64,000 bases of DNA, taken from Oscillospiraceae bacterium Zagget12. GTDB lineage: Bacteria > Bacillota > Clostridia > UBA1381. The notes below the pieces were generated by a model. That model was given only the letters and a program-made list of their open reading frames with translations, had not been told where the DNA came from and did no database searches. The stretch spans positions 29,894 through 93,893 of the forward strand of contig MSHM01000019.1 of assembly GCA_001941225.1 (NCBI GenBank). Direction: 5' to 3'. The translations under genes were made by a program, and so were the position numbers. Below are positions 1 through 7,842 of the stretch, piece after piece (within the stretch, counting starts at the first letter, position 1; each line of letters begins with the position of its first letter).

Positions 1-642
1 GTTTTCCTTTACGGCAATCATATTGCCGAGAAGAACGCAAAACTGCTCGCGCGTTATATTTTCCGAATATCCGCTTGTGAATTCATAGGGCAGCAGACTT
101 TTTGATGCCGCCTCCTTGGCAAAGGACTGCGCCCAAATTGCCTCGGGCAGCTTGAGAAAATCATTTGCCGTGTCGCGGTGAATTTCCTCGCCGTTTGCCT
201 TTGTGTCCGCGTCCTTGTATATGCTGTCAAGGTACATCAGCGTGTCCGTATCGTCCTCGCCGACCTTGTAGCAAACATAATTACCACTTCCGTAAAGACC
301 TATCTGAATACCGGAATTGAGGTAATAGCTTTTCACTCCCGAATCGGTGTAGACATTTACCGCGATGCCTCGAAACGGCGTCGGATTGATTGTCCGGTAA
401 GCCGTCATATTCTGAATGTTATAATAAAAATCGTTTATTTCCTCGCGTGTCAAATCGGTGTACTTACCGTCCGCCACGTCCGAAATTGTCACCTGCGTTA
501 TCTCGTCCGCGCTGAAAATTCCCATCGCGTCCGCGACGGTCATACTTTCCGGCAAATCAACCACATTATACGCGTATCCCGTAAGCGACAGCGCCAGCAT
601 AAATACCGCCGGTATAATTATTTTTATAAACCTCTTGATAAT
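1..642 (-). CDS. Secreted SLH-domain protein (C-terminus outside window)
   Basis: My own translation of the minus strand is open from about 642 to the window edge. It begins with a basic and hydrophobic signal peptide (IKRFIKIIIPAVFMLALSL, then GYA). The last visible part (AIWAQSFAKEAASKSLL ... ITREQFCVLLGNM) has the look of an S-layer-homology repeat, so the protein is probably exported and held at the cell wall. The stop of pyrE lies 12 bases upstream and a strong GGAGG sits between them. No ATG or TTG stands at the right distance: the candidates are ATT at 642 or ATC at 639, or a GTG inside the ribosome-binding site. The first ATG is about 15 codons further in and would remove most of the signal peptide. 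Function beyond wall attachment is unknown. Confidence 0.6.
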   Translation of the reverse strand, partial: MIKRFIKIIIPAVFMLALSLTGYAYNVVDLPESMTVADAMGIFSADEITQVTISDVADGKYTDLTREEINDFYYNIQNMTAYRTINPTPFRGIAVNVYTDSGVKSYYLNSGIQIGLYGSGNYVCYKVGEDDTDTLMYLDSIYKDADTKANGEEIHRDTANDFLKLPEAIWAQSFAKEAASKSLLPYEFTSGYSENITREQFCVLLGNMIAVKEN

Positions 643-654
643 AATCACCTCCGT

Positions 655-1317
655 TTAAAAAACGCAGTATGTGTCCATATATTCCTTCATTTTCGCAAGC
701 ATATCACCATATGAACCGTCCTGCTCTAAATATTCGTAAATATCCTGTACCGTTATTATCGCGTGCACATTTATTCCGAAATCCTCCATAACCTCCATTA
801 TAGTGGTCTTTTTCGGGTTTTGTCCGACCTCGCAGCGGTTTACGGAAATAAACATATCGTTTACCTTAACGTCGGCGGCACTTTTCAAAATCGGCATAGT
901 TTCACGAATTGCGCTGCCCGCCGTGATAACGTCCTCGATTATGATAACTCTGTCGCCGTCCTGCGGCTTATAGCCGACAAGCGAACCGCCCTCGCCGTGG
1001 TCCTTTTCTTCCTTTCTGTTGAAGAAATACGGCTTGTCCGTTTTATACTCGTTATAAAGCGCCGCCGCAGCCGATGTTACAAGAGGTATACCCTTATACG
1101 CCGGACCGAACATACAGTCAAAATCCGTGCCGCAGCTTTCATTTATAAGCTCCGCGTAAAATTTGCCGAGCGTAGCAATTTGTCTGCCTGTTTTGAAATT
1201 GCCCGTGTTTACAAAATACGGCGTGTTTCTGCCGCTCTTCGTAACAAAATCTCCGAAACGCAAAACATCTGATTGCATCATAAACTCAATAAATTCCTTT
1301 TTCTTTTCCGTTATCAT
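655..1317 (-). CDS. pyrE: Orotate phosphoribosyltransferase
   Basis: Transfers a phosphoribosyl group from PRPP to orotate, giving OMP in de novo pyrimidine synthesis; cytosolic homodimer. The 220-residue length fits the family. The PRPP-binding loop is clear (VIIIEDVITAGSAIRE, about residue 125), and the N-terminal SGRNTPYFVNTG segment is typical. ATG at 1317 is preceded by GGAGGAAGAATA. It lies 11 bases after the sigma factor gene and is probably co-transcribed with it. No other pyr genes are in the window. Confidence 0.95.
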   Translation of the reverse strand: MITEKKKEFIEFMMQSDVLRFGDFVTKSGRNTPYFVNTGNFKTGRQIATLGKFYAELINESCGTDFDCMFGPAYKGIPLVTSAAAALYNEYKTDKPYFFNRKEEKDHGEGGSLVGYKPQDGDRVIIIEDVITAGSAIRETMPILKSAADVKVNDMFISVNRCEVGQNPKKTTIMEVMEDFGINVHAIITVQDIYEYLEQDGSYGDMLAKMKEYMDTYCVF

Positions 1318-1328
1318 TATTCTTCCTC

Positions 1329-2066
1329 CTAATCCTTAAAATACAAATTTTTCAACTTTTTCAGTATTTTCTTTTCCATTCGCGACACCTGCATCTGAGA
1401 GGTGTTCATAATTACAGATATTTCCTTTTGGCTTTTTTCATCGTAATACCTGTATTTGATGAACTCGCGCTCACTCTCCGAAAGGTGATTCATACAGAAA
1501 TTTACAAAGTCCCTGTCCTCAATCATAAGATAATTTTTATCCTCAACTCCCACGACGTTTGAAAGGGACATTTCGCCGTCGGCATACGCCTCATATTCAA
1601 GGGATTTTATAAAGGACGTGTCGCCCAGCTCATATATGGTTTCCAGCGTTTTCTCGGGTATGTTGAGTATACGCGCAATCTCCTCGCGGGATATGCCCTC
1701 GGACATACGGCGGATTTTTTCCGCCTTGTAAAACACCTCGTAAAGCCGCCTCGGTATGCGGATAAAATTACCCTTATCACGGAAGTATTTTCGTATTTCA
1801 CCCATCACCGTAGGCGTGGCGAACGTGGCGAACTTAACGCCCTTATCGGGATCGAACCGCTCCACAGCGTATAATATTCCCATACACGCGACCTGGTATA
1901 TATCCTCGTATTCTACACCTCGGTTTACAAACTTACGCGAAAGTATTTCCGCTATATATATGTAAGAGGACACAATCTCATCGCGCAGCTGCGTGTCCTT
2001 TGTTTCTCTGTAACGTGAAAACATCTCATATTCACTTGTTATTATCTCGGGTTTGACAACTGCCAT
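1329..2066 (-). CDS. RNA polymerase sigma factor, SigB/SigF/SigG type
   Basis: A 245-residue sigma-70 family protein of the alternative group used for sporulation or general stress. Region 2 is visible as DIYQVACMGILYAVERFDPDKG and FATPTVMGEIRKYFRD. A region 3 helix-turn-helix follows (ISREEIARILNIPEKTLE), then region 4 (LSESEREFIKYRY ... SQKEISVIMNTSQMQVSRM). No anti-sigma or anti-anti-sigma gene (SpoIIAA/AB or RsbV/W) is adjacent, so its regulation and exact identity stay open. The gene ends in TAG, showing that TAG serves as an ordinary stop in this genome. The membrane protein gene lies 18 bases upstream. Confidence 0.85.
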   Translation of the reverse strand: MAVVKPEIITSEYEMFSRYRETKDTQLRDEIVSSYIYIAEILSRKFVNRGVEYEDIYQVACMGILYAVERFDPDKGVKFATFATPTVMGEIRKYFRDKGNFIRIPRRLYEVFYKAEKIRRMSEGISREEIARILNIPEKTLETIYELGDTSFIKSLEYEAYADGEMSLSNVVGVEDKNYLMIEDRDFVNFCMNHLSESEREFIKYRYYDEKSQKEISVIMNTSQMQVSRMEKKILKKLKNLYFKD

Positions 2067-2084
2067 TCTAACCCTCCTTATGAT

Positions 2085-2744
2085 TTATTGTGTAAGTATT
2101 CCGGCGATTTTCAGCGCGTCCGCATAAGACTGCATATCCTTTTCATTGTCGCTGTAATTTTTGCGAATCATCAAATATAAATCGTCGCAATAAATGTTGT
2201 TTTCTCTTAAAACGGCGCTGTCTTTCAGACTTACGGCATATCCCTCTCCGTCCGCGGCGCGCAGAATTTCCGCGTCGGTATTCGCGGCATAGTTTTCGGT
2301 GTTTTCAAAAGAGTCGCCGACAGATTCTCTTTGAATATACAATGCCGCCTCTACATCGTCCATCAGATAGATATAGGTGTAATCGTCCGTAAAGGAAAGG
2401 TCAAGCTTTGTCTGTATGGCGTAATCATATTCCTCGCTGCCGGAGCCGTCCATAAACATCATCGTTTGAAAGAAAACCGACTGTTTTCCGTTTCCGTCAA
2501 TATCGGTTACATACTGAGCCAATATATCCTGCAGCTTTTCCTTTTCCGTGTCGGAATAGCTCATATGACCCGCGTATACAACGGTCATATCATATTTCTC
2601 GCGTGTGGCGCACTGCACAATCGTCACCGCCGCGACAATGACCGCTATCGCGGTTATTATAGTATGCCACTTGTAATAATACCAAAAATAGTCCCACCAT
2701 TTTTTGGTAAATCTCTTCGGAACTTCTCCGTATTTCTCAGCCAT
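2085..2744 (-). CDS. Single-pass membrane protein of unknown function
   Basis: 219 residues, not recognised. A short aromatic and basic N-terminus (KKWWDYFWYYYKWHT) leads into one transmembrane helix (about residues 29-46, TIITAIAVIVAAVTIVQCA). A roughly 170-residue domain that is probably outside the membrane follows. It is the first gene of a probable operon with the sigma factor and pyrE and has its own consensus promoter. Its position beside the sigma factor might hint at a regulatory partner, but no anti-sigma motif is seen. RBS AAGGAGGA lies before the ATG at 2744. Confidence 0.6.
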   Translation of the reverse strand: MAEKYGEVPKRFTKKWWDYFWYYYKWHTIITAIAVIVAAVTIVQCATREKYDMTVVYAGHMSYSDTEKEKLQDILAQYVTDIDGNGKQSVFFQTMMFMDGSGSEEYDYAIQTKLDLSFTDDYTYIYLMDDVEAALYIQRESVGDSFENTENYAANTDAEILRAADGEGYAVSLKDSAVLRENNIYCDDLYLMIRKNYSDNEKDMQSYADALKIAGILTQ

Positions 2745-2835
2745 ATGGATTCCTCCTTGGTTTTAATTCTTCTTATACCGCATCATCTCAAAGCTCTCCG
2801 AATAACAAAAAGCTCTTTGAGCATAATCATATTAT

Positions 2836-2864
2836 ATTATACCTCGAAGAGCTTACTTTGTCAA
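2836..2864 (-). promoter_or_regulatory. Promoter of the membrane protein-sigma-pyrE operon
   Basis: On the minus strand, TTGACA (2864-2859), a 17-base spacer and TATAAT (2841-2836): a full consensus housekeeping promoter. The inverted 8-mers AAGCTCTT and AAGAGCTT flank the -10 box and could be an operator, though this is weak. Confidence 0.75.
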
Positions 2865-2894
2865 TTTTTATATAAAAAAGTTAAACAGAATAAA

Positions 2895-3020
2895 TTTTCT
2901 ATTTATATCAATCTGATGCCGGAGGAAAGCAAAAACGCCGCCTTTTATAAGCGTTTCGGCTTTGAAGTAATGCCGGACGGCGTGGCGATGCAGCTTTGCA
3001 GCTTCGCCGATAAGAGATAA
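2895..3020 (+). pseudogene. C-terminal scrap of a GNAT acetyltransferase
   Basis: About 40 codons remain, with the classic end of a GNAT fold (NAAFYKRFGFEVMPDGVAMQL). No start or acetyl-CoA-binding domain lies upstream; the preceding sequence is promoter and minus-strand coding DNA. A good terminator follows at once, so this is the tail of a deleted plus-strand gene. Confidence 0.6.
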
Positions 3021-3027
3021 TGAATAT

Positions 3028-3057
3028 GGGAGCGGACACGCCGCTCCCAATTTTTTT
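3028..3057 (+). terminator. Rho-independent terminator after the GNAT scrap
   Basis: GGGAGCGG, a 5-base loop, CCGCTCCC, then AATTTTTTT. The T-run is on the plus strand, which fits the lost gene. The hairpin may also slow transcripts leaving dfx on the other strand. Confidence 0.75.
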
Positions 3058-3430
3058 ACGCTTTCCACAAGCCGTGGAGATTACAATAGGCGTAAACCGC
3101 CTCCGTTTCATCGCCGCCCGCAAGCGCAAAGCTTGCCGTCGGCTTATCGTCCGGCGTTAAATACTTAATCTGAAATCCCTGTTTTGTCTTAACGACAATC
3201 CACTCGATATAATGCTCAGCAGTCATCGGGTGCTCCACAGACCCTACGTTTACATTAACCCTACCGTCCTCAACATTGTAAACGGGAACGTGCTTTTCAA
3301 CAGCCGCGTCCGTGGTACCGGGTATAATCTCGGTCATTTTTTGACCGCAGCACATCACGGGAACGCCCGAATCCTTTACCTTTACGATGATGTTTCCGCA
3401 ATGCTCACATACATAAAATTTAAGCTCCAT
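3056..3430 (-). CDS. dfx: Desulfoferrodoxin (superoxide reductase)
   Basis: Reduces superoxide to peroxide without making oxygen, a normal defence in strict anaerobes. The 124-residue protein has the N-terminal desulforedoxin iron site (CEHCGN, CC at about 28-29). It also has the SOR catalytic ligands: EKHVPV (about residue 46), HPM and AEHYIEW, and the C-terminal C-x-x-H (CNLHG). It is last in a short operon with the DUF134-NifX and Mrp genes (55-base gap), so iron-sulfur handling and oxidative defence are probably co-expressed. Confidence 0.93.
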   Translation of the reverse strand: MELKFYVCEHCGNIIVKVKDSGVPVMCCGQKMTEIIPGTTDAAVEKHVPVYNVEDGRVNVNVGSVEHPMTAEHYIEWIVVKTKQGFQIKYLTPDDKPTASFALAGGDETEAVYAYCNLHGLWKA

Positions 3431-3485
3431 TTTAATATCCTCCCTTAAAATGATTAGTTTGAAATTTTAATAAGTCCCGCGCTCC

Positions 3486-4277
3486 TTAGTCCGCGCAGTG
3501 ACCGTGGCGACATTCGTGATTTTCACCGTGGTGGTGTCCGCCGCAGTCCCCGCCGTGGTGATGTCCCTCGTGATGAGAACACTGCACATCGGGATTATAA
3601 TTAAGACTGCCCGCAAGAAAAGCCTCGACCGCCGCGTCCGCGTCGCCCGACGCGCCGCCGTAGAGCGCTATTCCCGCGGTTTCAAGAGCCGTCCTCGCGC
3701 CGCCGCCTATGCCGCCGCATATAAGCGCGTCTGCCTTTAGCGCGCGCAAAACCTCAGCCAATGCGCCGTGACCCTGACCGTTTGTGCTTACAACCTCGGA
3801 GGATACAATTTTGCCGTCCTCAACATCGTAAACCTTAAACTGCTCCGTATGTCCGAAGTGCTGAAAAATCTGTCCGTTTTCGTAAGTTACCGCAATTCTC
3901 ATAATATTATCTCCCTTCGATTTTTGAAAAATCCTGTTTATTTCCTCTATGTGACATTTAGCCGCGCCGCAAAAGCGGTTTTTGCCGCCGCACAGCCGAT
4001 ACTCGCCGCCCTCGATTTTGAGCGGGAGCCCGTCCACCAACACGTCCGCCAGCTTTTTGCGGGCTGATTCATATATTTTCTGCGCTGTTGTTCTCGCGAC
4101 CTGCATCCGATGGCTACATTCCTCTTGAGAAAGTCCCTCCTTGTCTATCAGGCGTATCGTTTCGTACTCGTCCACCGTCATTATGACCGGCTCGCGCTCG
4201 CGTCCGACATTCGTAGGAGCAAATTCCAATGTTTGAGGAAACCTGCAAATCATTCTGCATTTGGTCGGTCTTGACAT
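3486..4277 (-). CDS. DUF134 regulator fused to a NifX/NifB-like cofactor domain with His-rich tail
   Basis: 263 residues in three parts. Residues 1 to about 115 are a DUF134 unit: N-terminal RPTKCRMICRFP, then a sigma-region-4-like helix-turn-helix (DKEGLSQEECSHRMQVARTTAQKI) and a cysteine cluster (LCGGKNRFCGAAKC). Residues about 125-225 are a dinitrogenase iron-molybdenum-cofactor-type domain (MRIAVTYENGQIFQHFGHTEQFKVYDV ... ALICGGIGGGARTAL). The tail is a metal-binding run of His, Cys and Gly. It directly follows the Mrp ATPase gene (TAA then ATG). DUF134 proteins and NifX-like proteins are usually separate neighbours of Mrp; here they are one chain. DNA binding and autoregulation are inferred. 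Confidence 0.8.
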   Translation of the reverse strand: MSRPTKCRMICRFPQTLEFAPTNVGREREPVIMTVDEYETIRLIDKEGLSQEECSHRMQVARTTAQKIYESARKKLADVLVDGLPLKIEGGEYRLCGGKNRFCGAAKCHIEEINRIFQKSKGDNIMRIAVTYENGQIFQHFGHTEQFKVYDVEDGKIVSSEVVSTNGQGHGALAEVLRALKADALICGGIGGGARTALETAGIALYGGASGDADAAVEAFLAGSLNYNPDVQCSHHEGHHHGGDCGGHHHGENHECRHGHCAD

Positions 4278-5123
4278 TTAGGTCACCTCTCTTTTTTTCA
4301 CGTTTTCAATAACCGCCGCTATGCCGTCAAGATATATAGTGTCTATCGCGTCCGCCGCGCCCCTGTCGCACAGGACGGCTATCTCGGAGGCTATCGGTAT
4401 TCTCGCGATGTTTTCAATGCCGTACCGCGCCGCCATCTCCTCAATATGACTGTTGCCGAAAATATAATGCTTATCGTGACAGCTCGGACATTCAAAGTAC
4501 GACATATTCTCCACAATACCAAGTATGGGAATATCAAGCATTTCCGCCATTTTAACGGCTTTTCCGACTATCATTCCTACAAGCTCCTGCGGAGATGTAA
4601 CGACTATAATTCCGTCCACGGGCAGCGACTGAAAAACAGTCAGCGGCACATCGCCGGTTCCCGGCGGCATATCCACGAACATATAGTCCACGTTGCCCCA
4701 ACAGACCTCCGTCCAAAACTGCGTCACCGCGCCCGCGATTACCGGACCTCTCCATATAACGGGTTCTGTGTCGTCCTCAAGCAGCAGATTAAGCGACATA
4801 ACACGAATACCGTCGCTCGTTTCCGCGGGCACGATTCCGATTGCGTTGGTCATAGCCTTTTGCTTGATTCCGAACATTGCCGGAATTGACGGACCTGTAA
4901 TGTCCGCGTCCAATACGGCTGTTTGGTATCCTTTCTTGCTCATCGCAGACGCGAGCAGCGACGTTACAAGTGATTTACCCACGCCGCCCTTACCGCTGAC
5001 AACCCCTATAACCCTTTTGACATTCGATACCTCATTCGTGTACTCCAGCATACTCTGCGGCGCGGTGCGCTCACCGCAATCACTGCCGCACTCCGAACAG
5101 TTGTGAGAACATTCTTCACTCAT
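4278..5123 (-). CDS. Mrp/NBP35-family P-loop ATPase, iron-sulfur carrier
   Basis: ATPase that binds and transfers Fe-S clusters to target proteins in the cytosol. The deviant Walker A GKGGVGKS is near residue 45, followed by DADITGPSIPAMFG and the VDMPPGTGD motif. A C-terminal CPSC (about residue 214) is the expected cluster-bridging pair at the dimer interface. The N-terminus adds a cysteine-rich patch (CSHNCSECGSDCG), as in many clostridial members. First gene of the operon with DUF134-NifX and dfx; RBS AAGGAGGT. Confidence 0.9.
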   Translation of the reverse strand: MSEECSHNCSECGSDCGERTAPQSMLEYTNEVSNVKRVIGVVSGKGGVGKSLVTSLLASAMSKKGYQTAVLDADITGPSIPAMFGIKQKAMTNAIGIVPAETSDGIRVMSLNLLLEDDTEPVIWRGPVIAGAVTQFWTEVCWGNVDYMFVDMPPGTGDVPLTVFQSLPVDGIIVVTSPQELVGMIVGKAVKMAEMLDIPILGIVENMSYFECPSCHDKHYIFGNSHIEEMAARYGIENIARIPIASEIAVLCDRGAADAIDTIYLDGIAAVIENVKKREVT

Positions 5124-5158
5124 TAAAATTACCTCCTTGTAGTTTGTCTGTTAATTTT

Positions 5159-5211
5159 ATTGTAGCACAATTAATGGCATATGTCAATAATAATTATTGA
5201 CATATGCCATT
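5159..5211 (-). promoter_or_regulatory. Consensus promoter overlapped by a 39-bp palindrome
   Basis: Minus-strand TTGACA (5187-5182), 17-base spacer, TACAAT (5164-5159). The region 5173-5211 is a perfect inverted repeat: two 19-base arms (AATGGCATATGTCAATAAT and its complement) around one central base. One arm contains the -35 box. A dimeric regulator bound here would block the Mrp operon. The DUF134 protein encoded downstream is the obvious candidate, by inference. The palindrome is too AT-rich and lacks a T-run to be a normal terminator for either strand. Confidence 0.8.
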
Positions 5212-5226
5212 TTAAATTTACCAAAA

Positions 5227-6633
5227 TCATTCATTTTTTAACCCACTGCGCTTTTCAGCCTTTGTCAAAAGAATCAAAACATACAAACCAATCGGGAATA
5301 CAGCTGCAAACAAAATTCCCATTTGGAGATTATCGCCGAATACCGAGGCAATCAACCCCGCGAATGTCGGGCCTACGGAGCAGCCGATGTCGCCGCCGAG
5401 CGCCAACAACGCAAACATAAGCGTTCCGCCGAGCGGCAAAGCCGCAGATGCCTTGCTGAAACTTCCCGGCCACATAATACCGACGGAAAATCCGCAAACA
5501 GCGCACCCTGCCAAATTCACAACGGGATTCGGAATAACCGCAATAAGCAAATATGCAATCACGCAAAGAATACAGCTAACGGACATATACTTATCCAAAT
5601 TTAATTTACTGCCGAATTTACCGTAAATGACACGCGAAGTCCCCATAAGAGCGGCAAATGCCATAGGTCCTGCAAGATCTCCGATTGTCTTTGATACTCC
5701 CAAGCCTTTTTCGGCAAGTGTTGACGCCCATTGACTGACTGTAAGTTCAGCTGCTCCGGCGCAAACCATCATAAGCAGGAGCAGCCAAAATACTCTTTTT
5801 GATAAAAGCTCACGAAAGGATAAGCCGCGCCTTCCGTCCTCAATCAATGAGGCAATCGGCACGCGCGTAAAGAAAACCATATTTCCCAACGCGACTGCAA
5901 TCCACAAAACCGTAAGTATTCGCCAATGCTCAATTCCGAAAACCGCAAAAAACGCGGTTGAAATCAGCACAACACCCATTTGTCCCCAACAGTAAAAGGA
6001 ATGTAAAAGACTCATTGCCGATTCCTTATGCTCCGTAGGACAAGCCTCAACCACCGGACTTACAACCACCTCAAGCAGTCCTCCGCCGATGGCATAAACG
6101 ATAACGGCAAGCATAATTCCGATATACGGGTCGGGCAGTATATTCGGCAATACCGCGAGCATTATGAATCCGACTGCGACACAAAAATGCGCGCCGCACA
6201 TCGAAAGCCGATACCCAATCCTATCCGCAAAAAACGCGGATAATAAATCCACCGATAACTGAATCCCGAAGTTCAGCATAACCAATAGTGTTATTCGCAC
6301 AAGCGTAATGCCGTATGTGCTTTGAAACGTCAGGAACAGCAGCGGTACAAAATTATTCACAATAGCTTGCACAATATAGCCTATAAAGCACGCGGTAATT
6401 GTATGATTATATGTCAGTCTTGTGTTCATTTTTTTTGTTTCTGCCTCCAACACCGCTTTTGGATTTCTCTCAAAATAATCGGTTCTCCGGCCTATACCGA
6501 AAACGCGCGCCTCCACACATCTCTCCTGAAAGCCGCGTATTTCCGCGCCGGAGGTTGTTTTTGAGTCAAACGGCTTTAAATTTATAATCCAACAATTTAT
6601 TCCGTGCATATTATAGAATTTAACATTGTTCAT
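5227..6633 (-). CDS. Major facilitator superfamily transporter with odd N-terminal extension
   Basis: The body from MNTRLTYNHT (residue 69) onward is a normal 12-helix MFS permease of about 400 residues (VRITLLVMLNFGIQLSVDLLSAFFADRIGYR; AIGGGLLEVVVSPVVEACPTEHK). Substrate unknown. The frame stays open for 68 residues further upstream, with an AAGGAG site before the ATG at 6633. This upstream part (NNVKFYNMHGINCWIINL ... ARVFGIGRRTDYFERNP) is soluble-looking and not recognised. The internal ATG at 6429 has a GGAGG at a poor distance of 14 bases. Either the protein has a cytosolic extension, or translation starts at both sites. Confidence 0.7.
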   Translation of the reverse strand: MNNVKFYNMHGINCWIINLKPFDSKTTSGAEIRGFQERCVEARVFGIGRRTDYFERNPKAVLEAETKKMNTRLTYNHTITACFIGYIVQAIVNNFVPLLFLTFQSTYGITLVRITLLVMLNFGIQLSVDLLSAFFADRIGYRLSMCGAHFCVAVGFIMLAVLPNILPDPYIGIMLAVIVYAIGGGLLEVVVSPVVEACPTEHKESAMSLLHSFYCWGQMGVVLISTAFFAVFGIEHWRILTVLWIAVALGNMVFFTRVPIASLIEDGRRGLSFRELLSKRVFWLLLLMMVCAGAAELTVSQWASTLAEKGLGVSKTIGDLAGPMAFAALMGTSRVIYGKFGSKLNLDKYMSVSCILCVIAYLLIAVIPNPVVNLAGCAVCGFSVGIMWPGSFSKASAALPLGGTLMFALLALGGDIGCSVGPTFAGLIASVFGDNLQMGILFAAVFPIGLYVLILLTKAEKRSGLKNE

Positions 6634-6647
6634 TACCTTTTAACTCC

Positions 6648-6716
6648 TTATCCGTTTTGTCCGCTCGAACACATCGCCGATATGCAATCCGCACTGTCAT
6701 TTTCTAAATCATTCAT
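6648..6716 (-). CDS. Possible 22-codon leader ORF before the MFS gene
   Basis: Inside the transcribed leader, an ATG ORF of 22 codons (Asp- and Asn-rich start, then DCISAMCSSGQNG) ends with a TAA directly joined to the GGAG of the MFS gene. That layout suits translational coupling or a leader peptide. Its own ribosome-binding site is poor, so expression is doubtful. Confidence 0.2.
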   Translation of the reverse strand: MNDLENDSADCISAMCSSGQNG

Positions 6717-6753
6717 ACTTGTTTTTGCAAATAAAAACCTTTGTATTGATTTA

Positions 6754-6782
6754 ATTGTAGCATTGCATTTAAATTTTGTCAA
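6754..6782 (-). promoter_or_regulatory. Promoter of the MFS transporter
   Basis: Minus-strand TTGACA (6782-6777), 17-base spacer, TACAAT (6759-6754). Transcription should start near 6747, giving a leader of about 110 bases before the 6633 start codon. Confidence 0.75.
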
Positions 6783-6976
6783 TCATCATTGGTGCATTCT
6801 CCGAGAGTTGAACTAAATAAACAAAATGGTTACTCGATATGCTCGAATAACCATTCCTTGTCGCTTTGTTTTATTTTCCTATAATACTCCGACATAACCC
6901 GCCGCCGCGCTCCGTGACGCGTTAAAATTTTGCTGTCAAATTGCTGTCAAGCGTCGGTGAAAATTTTTGGTGTATA

Positions 6977-7019
6977 CAATATATAGTGGTATTAGCTTAA
7001 TTATACATACTATATATTG
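6977..7019. repeat. 11-bp inverted repeat
   Basis: CAATATATAGT (6977-6987) and ACTATATATTG (7009-7019) are perfect complements around a 21-base centre. Possibly a protein-binding site of the lost element. Confidence 0.5.
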
Positions 7020-7108
7020 CGTCTTATTTTCCGACTGATTTCATCGTCTGGAAATCTTTGCAAATAATTTATATCTCTACGTAAGTCTTTAAAAACGGTC
7101 GTAAATCA

Positions 7109-7126
7109 GTCGTAAGTTGGTCGTAA
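7109..7126. repeat. 18-bp direct repeat, copy 1
   Basis: GTCGTAAGTTGGTCGTAA; an identical copy in the same orientation lies at 27105-27122, beside lysS. Both copies adjoin element remnants. Confidence 0.5.
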
Positions 7127-7184
7127 GCTGTCTTGTACCTCTGATTTTTAAAATATTCCTCAAACCCACACATTTCCGACTTTT

Positions 7185-7724
7185 TCAATTCCTCGGTTGC
7201 GTCCGCTCACCTGCTTTTGATTTCGGCGTATTTACCGCGAATGAACATCCGTTGCCGTCGCCCTTGTTATAGCAAACGAGAGTGTGATTAACGCTTATCA
7301 GATTTTCGTCAAAATCAATATCGCACCAGCGCAAACCGACTGTCTCACCCACACGCATACCCGTTCCAAGCATTACCGCAAAAACTGGATACCAATGGTT
7401 GTACTGTTCACTGTTTTTCAAAAAGTTGATGAACAATTCTTGTTCCGGCACGGTCAACGCTTTGCGTTTTTCCACCTCAAAATTATGCGACTGCTTTAAT
7501 TCTTTAAGCATATTATCGGTCGGGTTGGTTCTGATGAAGTTATCATCGACAGCGAGCCCGAACACTTGGTGCAGTACATTGTGAATACTGTCCATCGTCG
7601 AAACCTTTAACATTCTTTCATCAACCATCGTGTTGTAGAATTTCTTGATATCCGACTTTTTCACCGCCGATAATCTGCTCCTGCCGAAGCTTTGAAATCC
7701 GTTGTCCTTTGCATACTTGCTCAA
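7185..7724 (-). pseudogene. Truncated tyrosine integrase (Tn916-Int-like)
   Basis: About 179 codons of the core-binding and early catalytic domain remain (DIKKFYNTMVDERMLKVSTM; GTGMRVGETVGLRWCDID; NTPKSKAGER). The first catalytic Arg and the beta-hairpin Lys are present. The HxxR box and the active-site Tyr are gone, because the frame runs into unrelated sequence after AGERT. The N-terminal arm-binding domain is also missing; the open frame begins at a TTG with no RBS. Inactive remnant of an integrative element that once lay at this site. Confidence 0.8.
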
Positions 7725-7795
7725 AATCGCTTTTTGAGACGCAATTTGTCAAAGGGATATTTTACGAAAAATTGTAAACTCTTAATAAACGGGAT

Positions 7796-7829
7796 AGAGC
7801 CTATATCCGATTATACGGAAATAGGCTCT
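7796..7829 (+). terminator. Hairpin at the end of the GNAT cluster
   Basis: AGAGCCTAT and ATAGGCTCT arms with a further inner TCCG/CGGA pair, followed on the plus strand by TAGTTTTTG. It lies just beyond the minus-strand GNAT gene, so it may end transcripts from either side. Confidence 0.5.
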
Positions 7830-7842
7830 TAGTTTTTGTAAA

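Larger units (their letters stand above)
6783..7184. other. Non-coding scar of an integrated element
   Basis: No intact gene. It holds a hairpin at 6825-6855 (AATGGTTACTCGA and its near complement) and a GCTGTCAAATTGCTGTCAA tandem near 6931. An 11-bp inverted repeat lies at 6977-7019. Short minus-strand reading stretches follow (for example ending LTTDLRPFLKTYVEI near 7070). It looks like debris between the MFS gene and a truncated integrase. Confidence 0.4.

Noticed and set aside
2331..3020. A 229-codon plus-strand ORF across the membrane-protein gene
   Set aside because: Most of it mirrors the minus-strand coding sequence; only the last 40 codons resemble a protein (GNAT tail) and are listed as a scrap.
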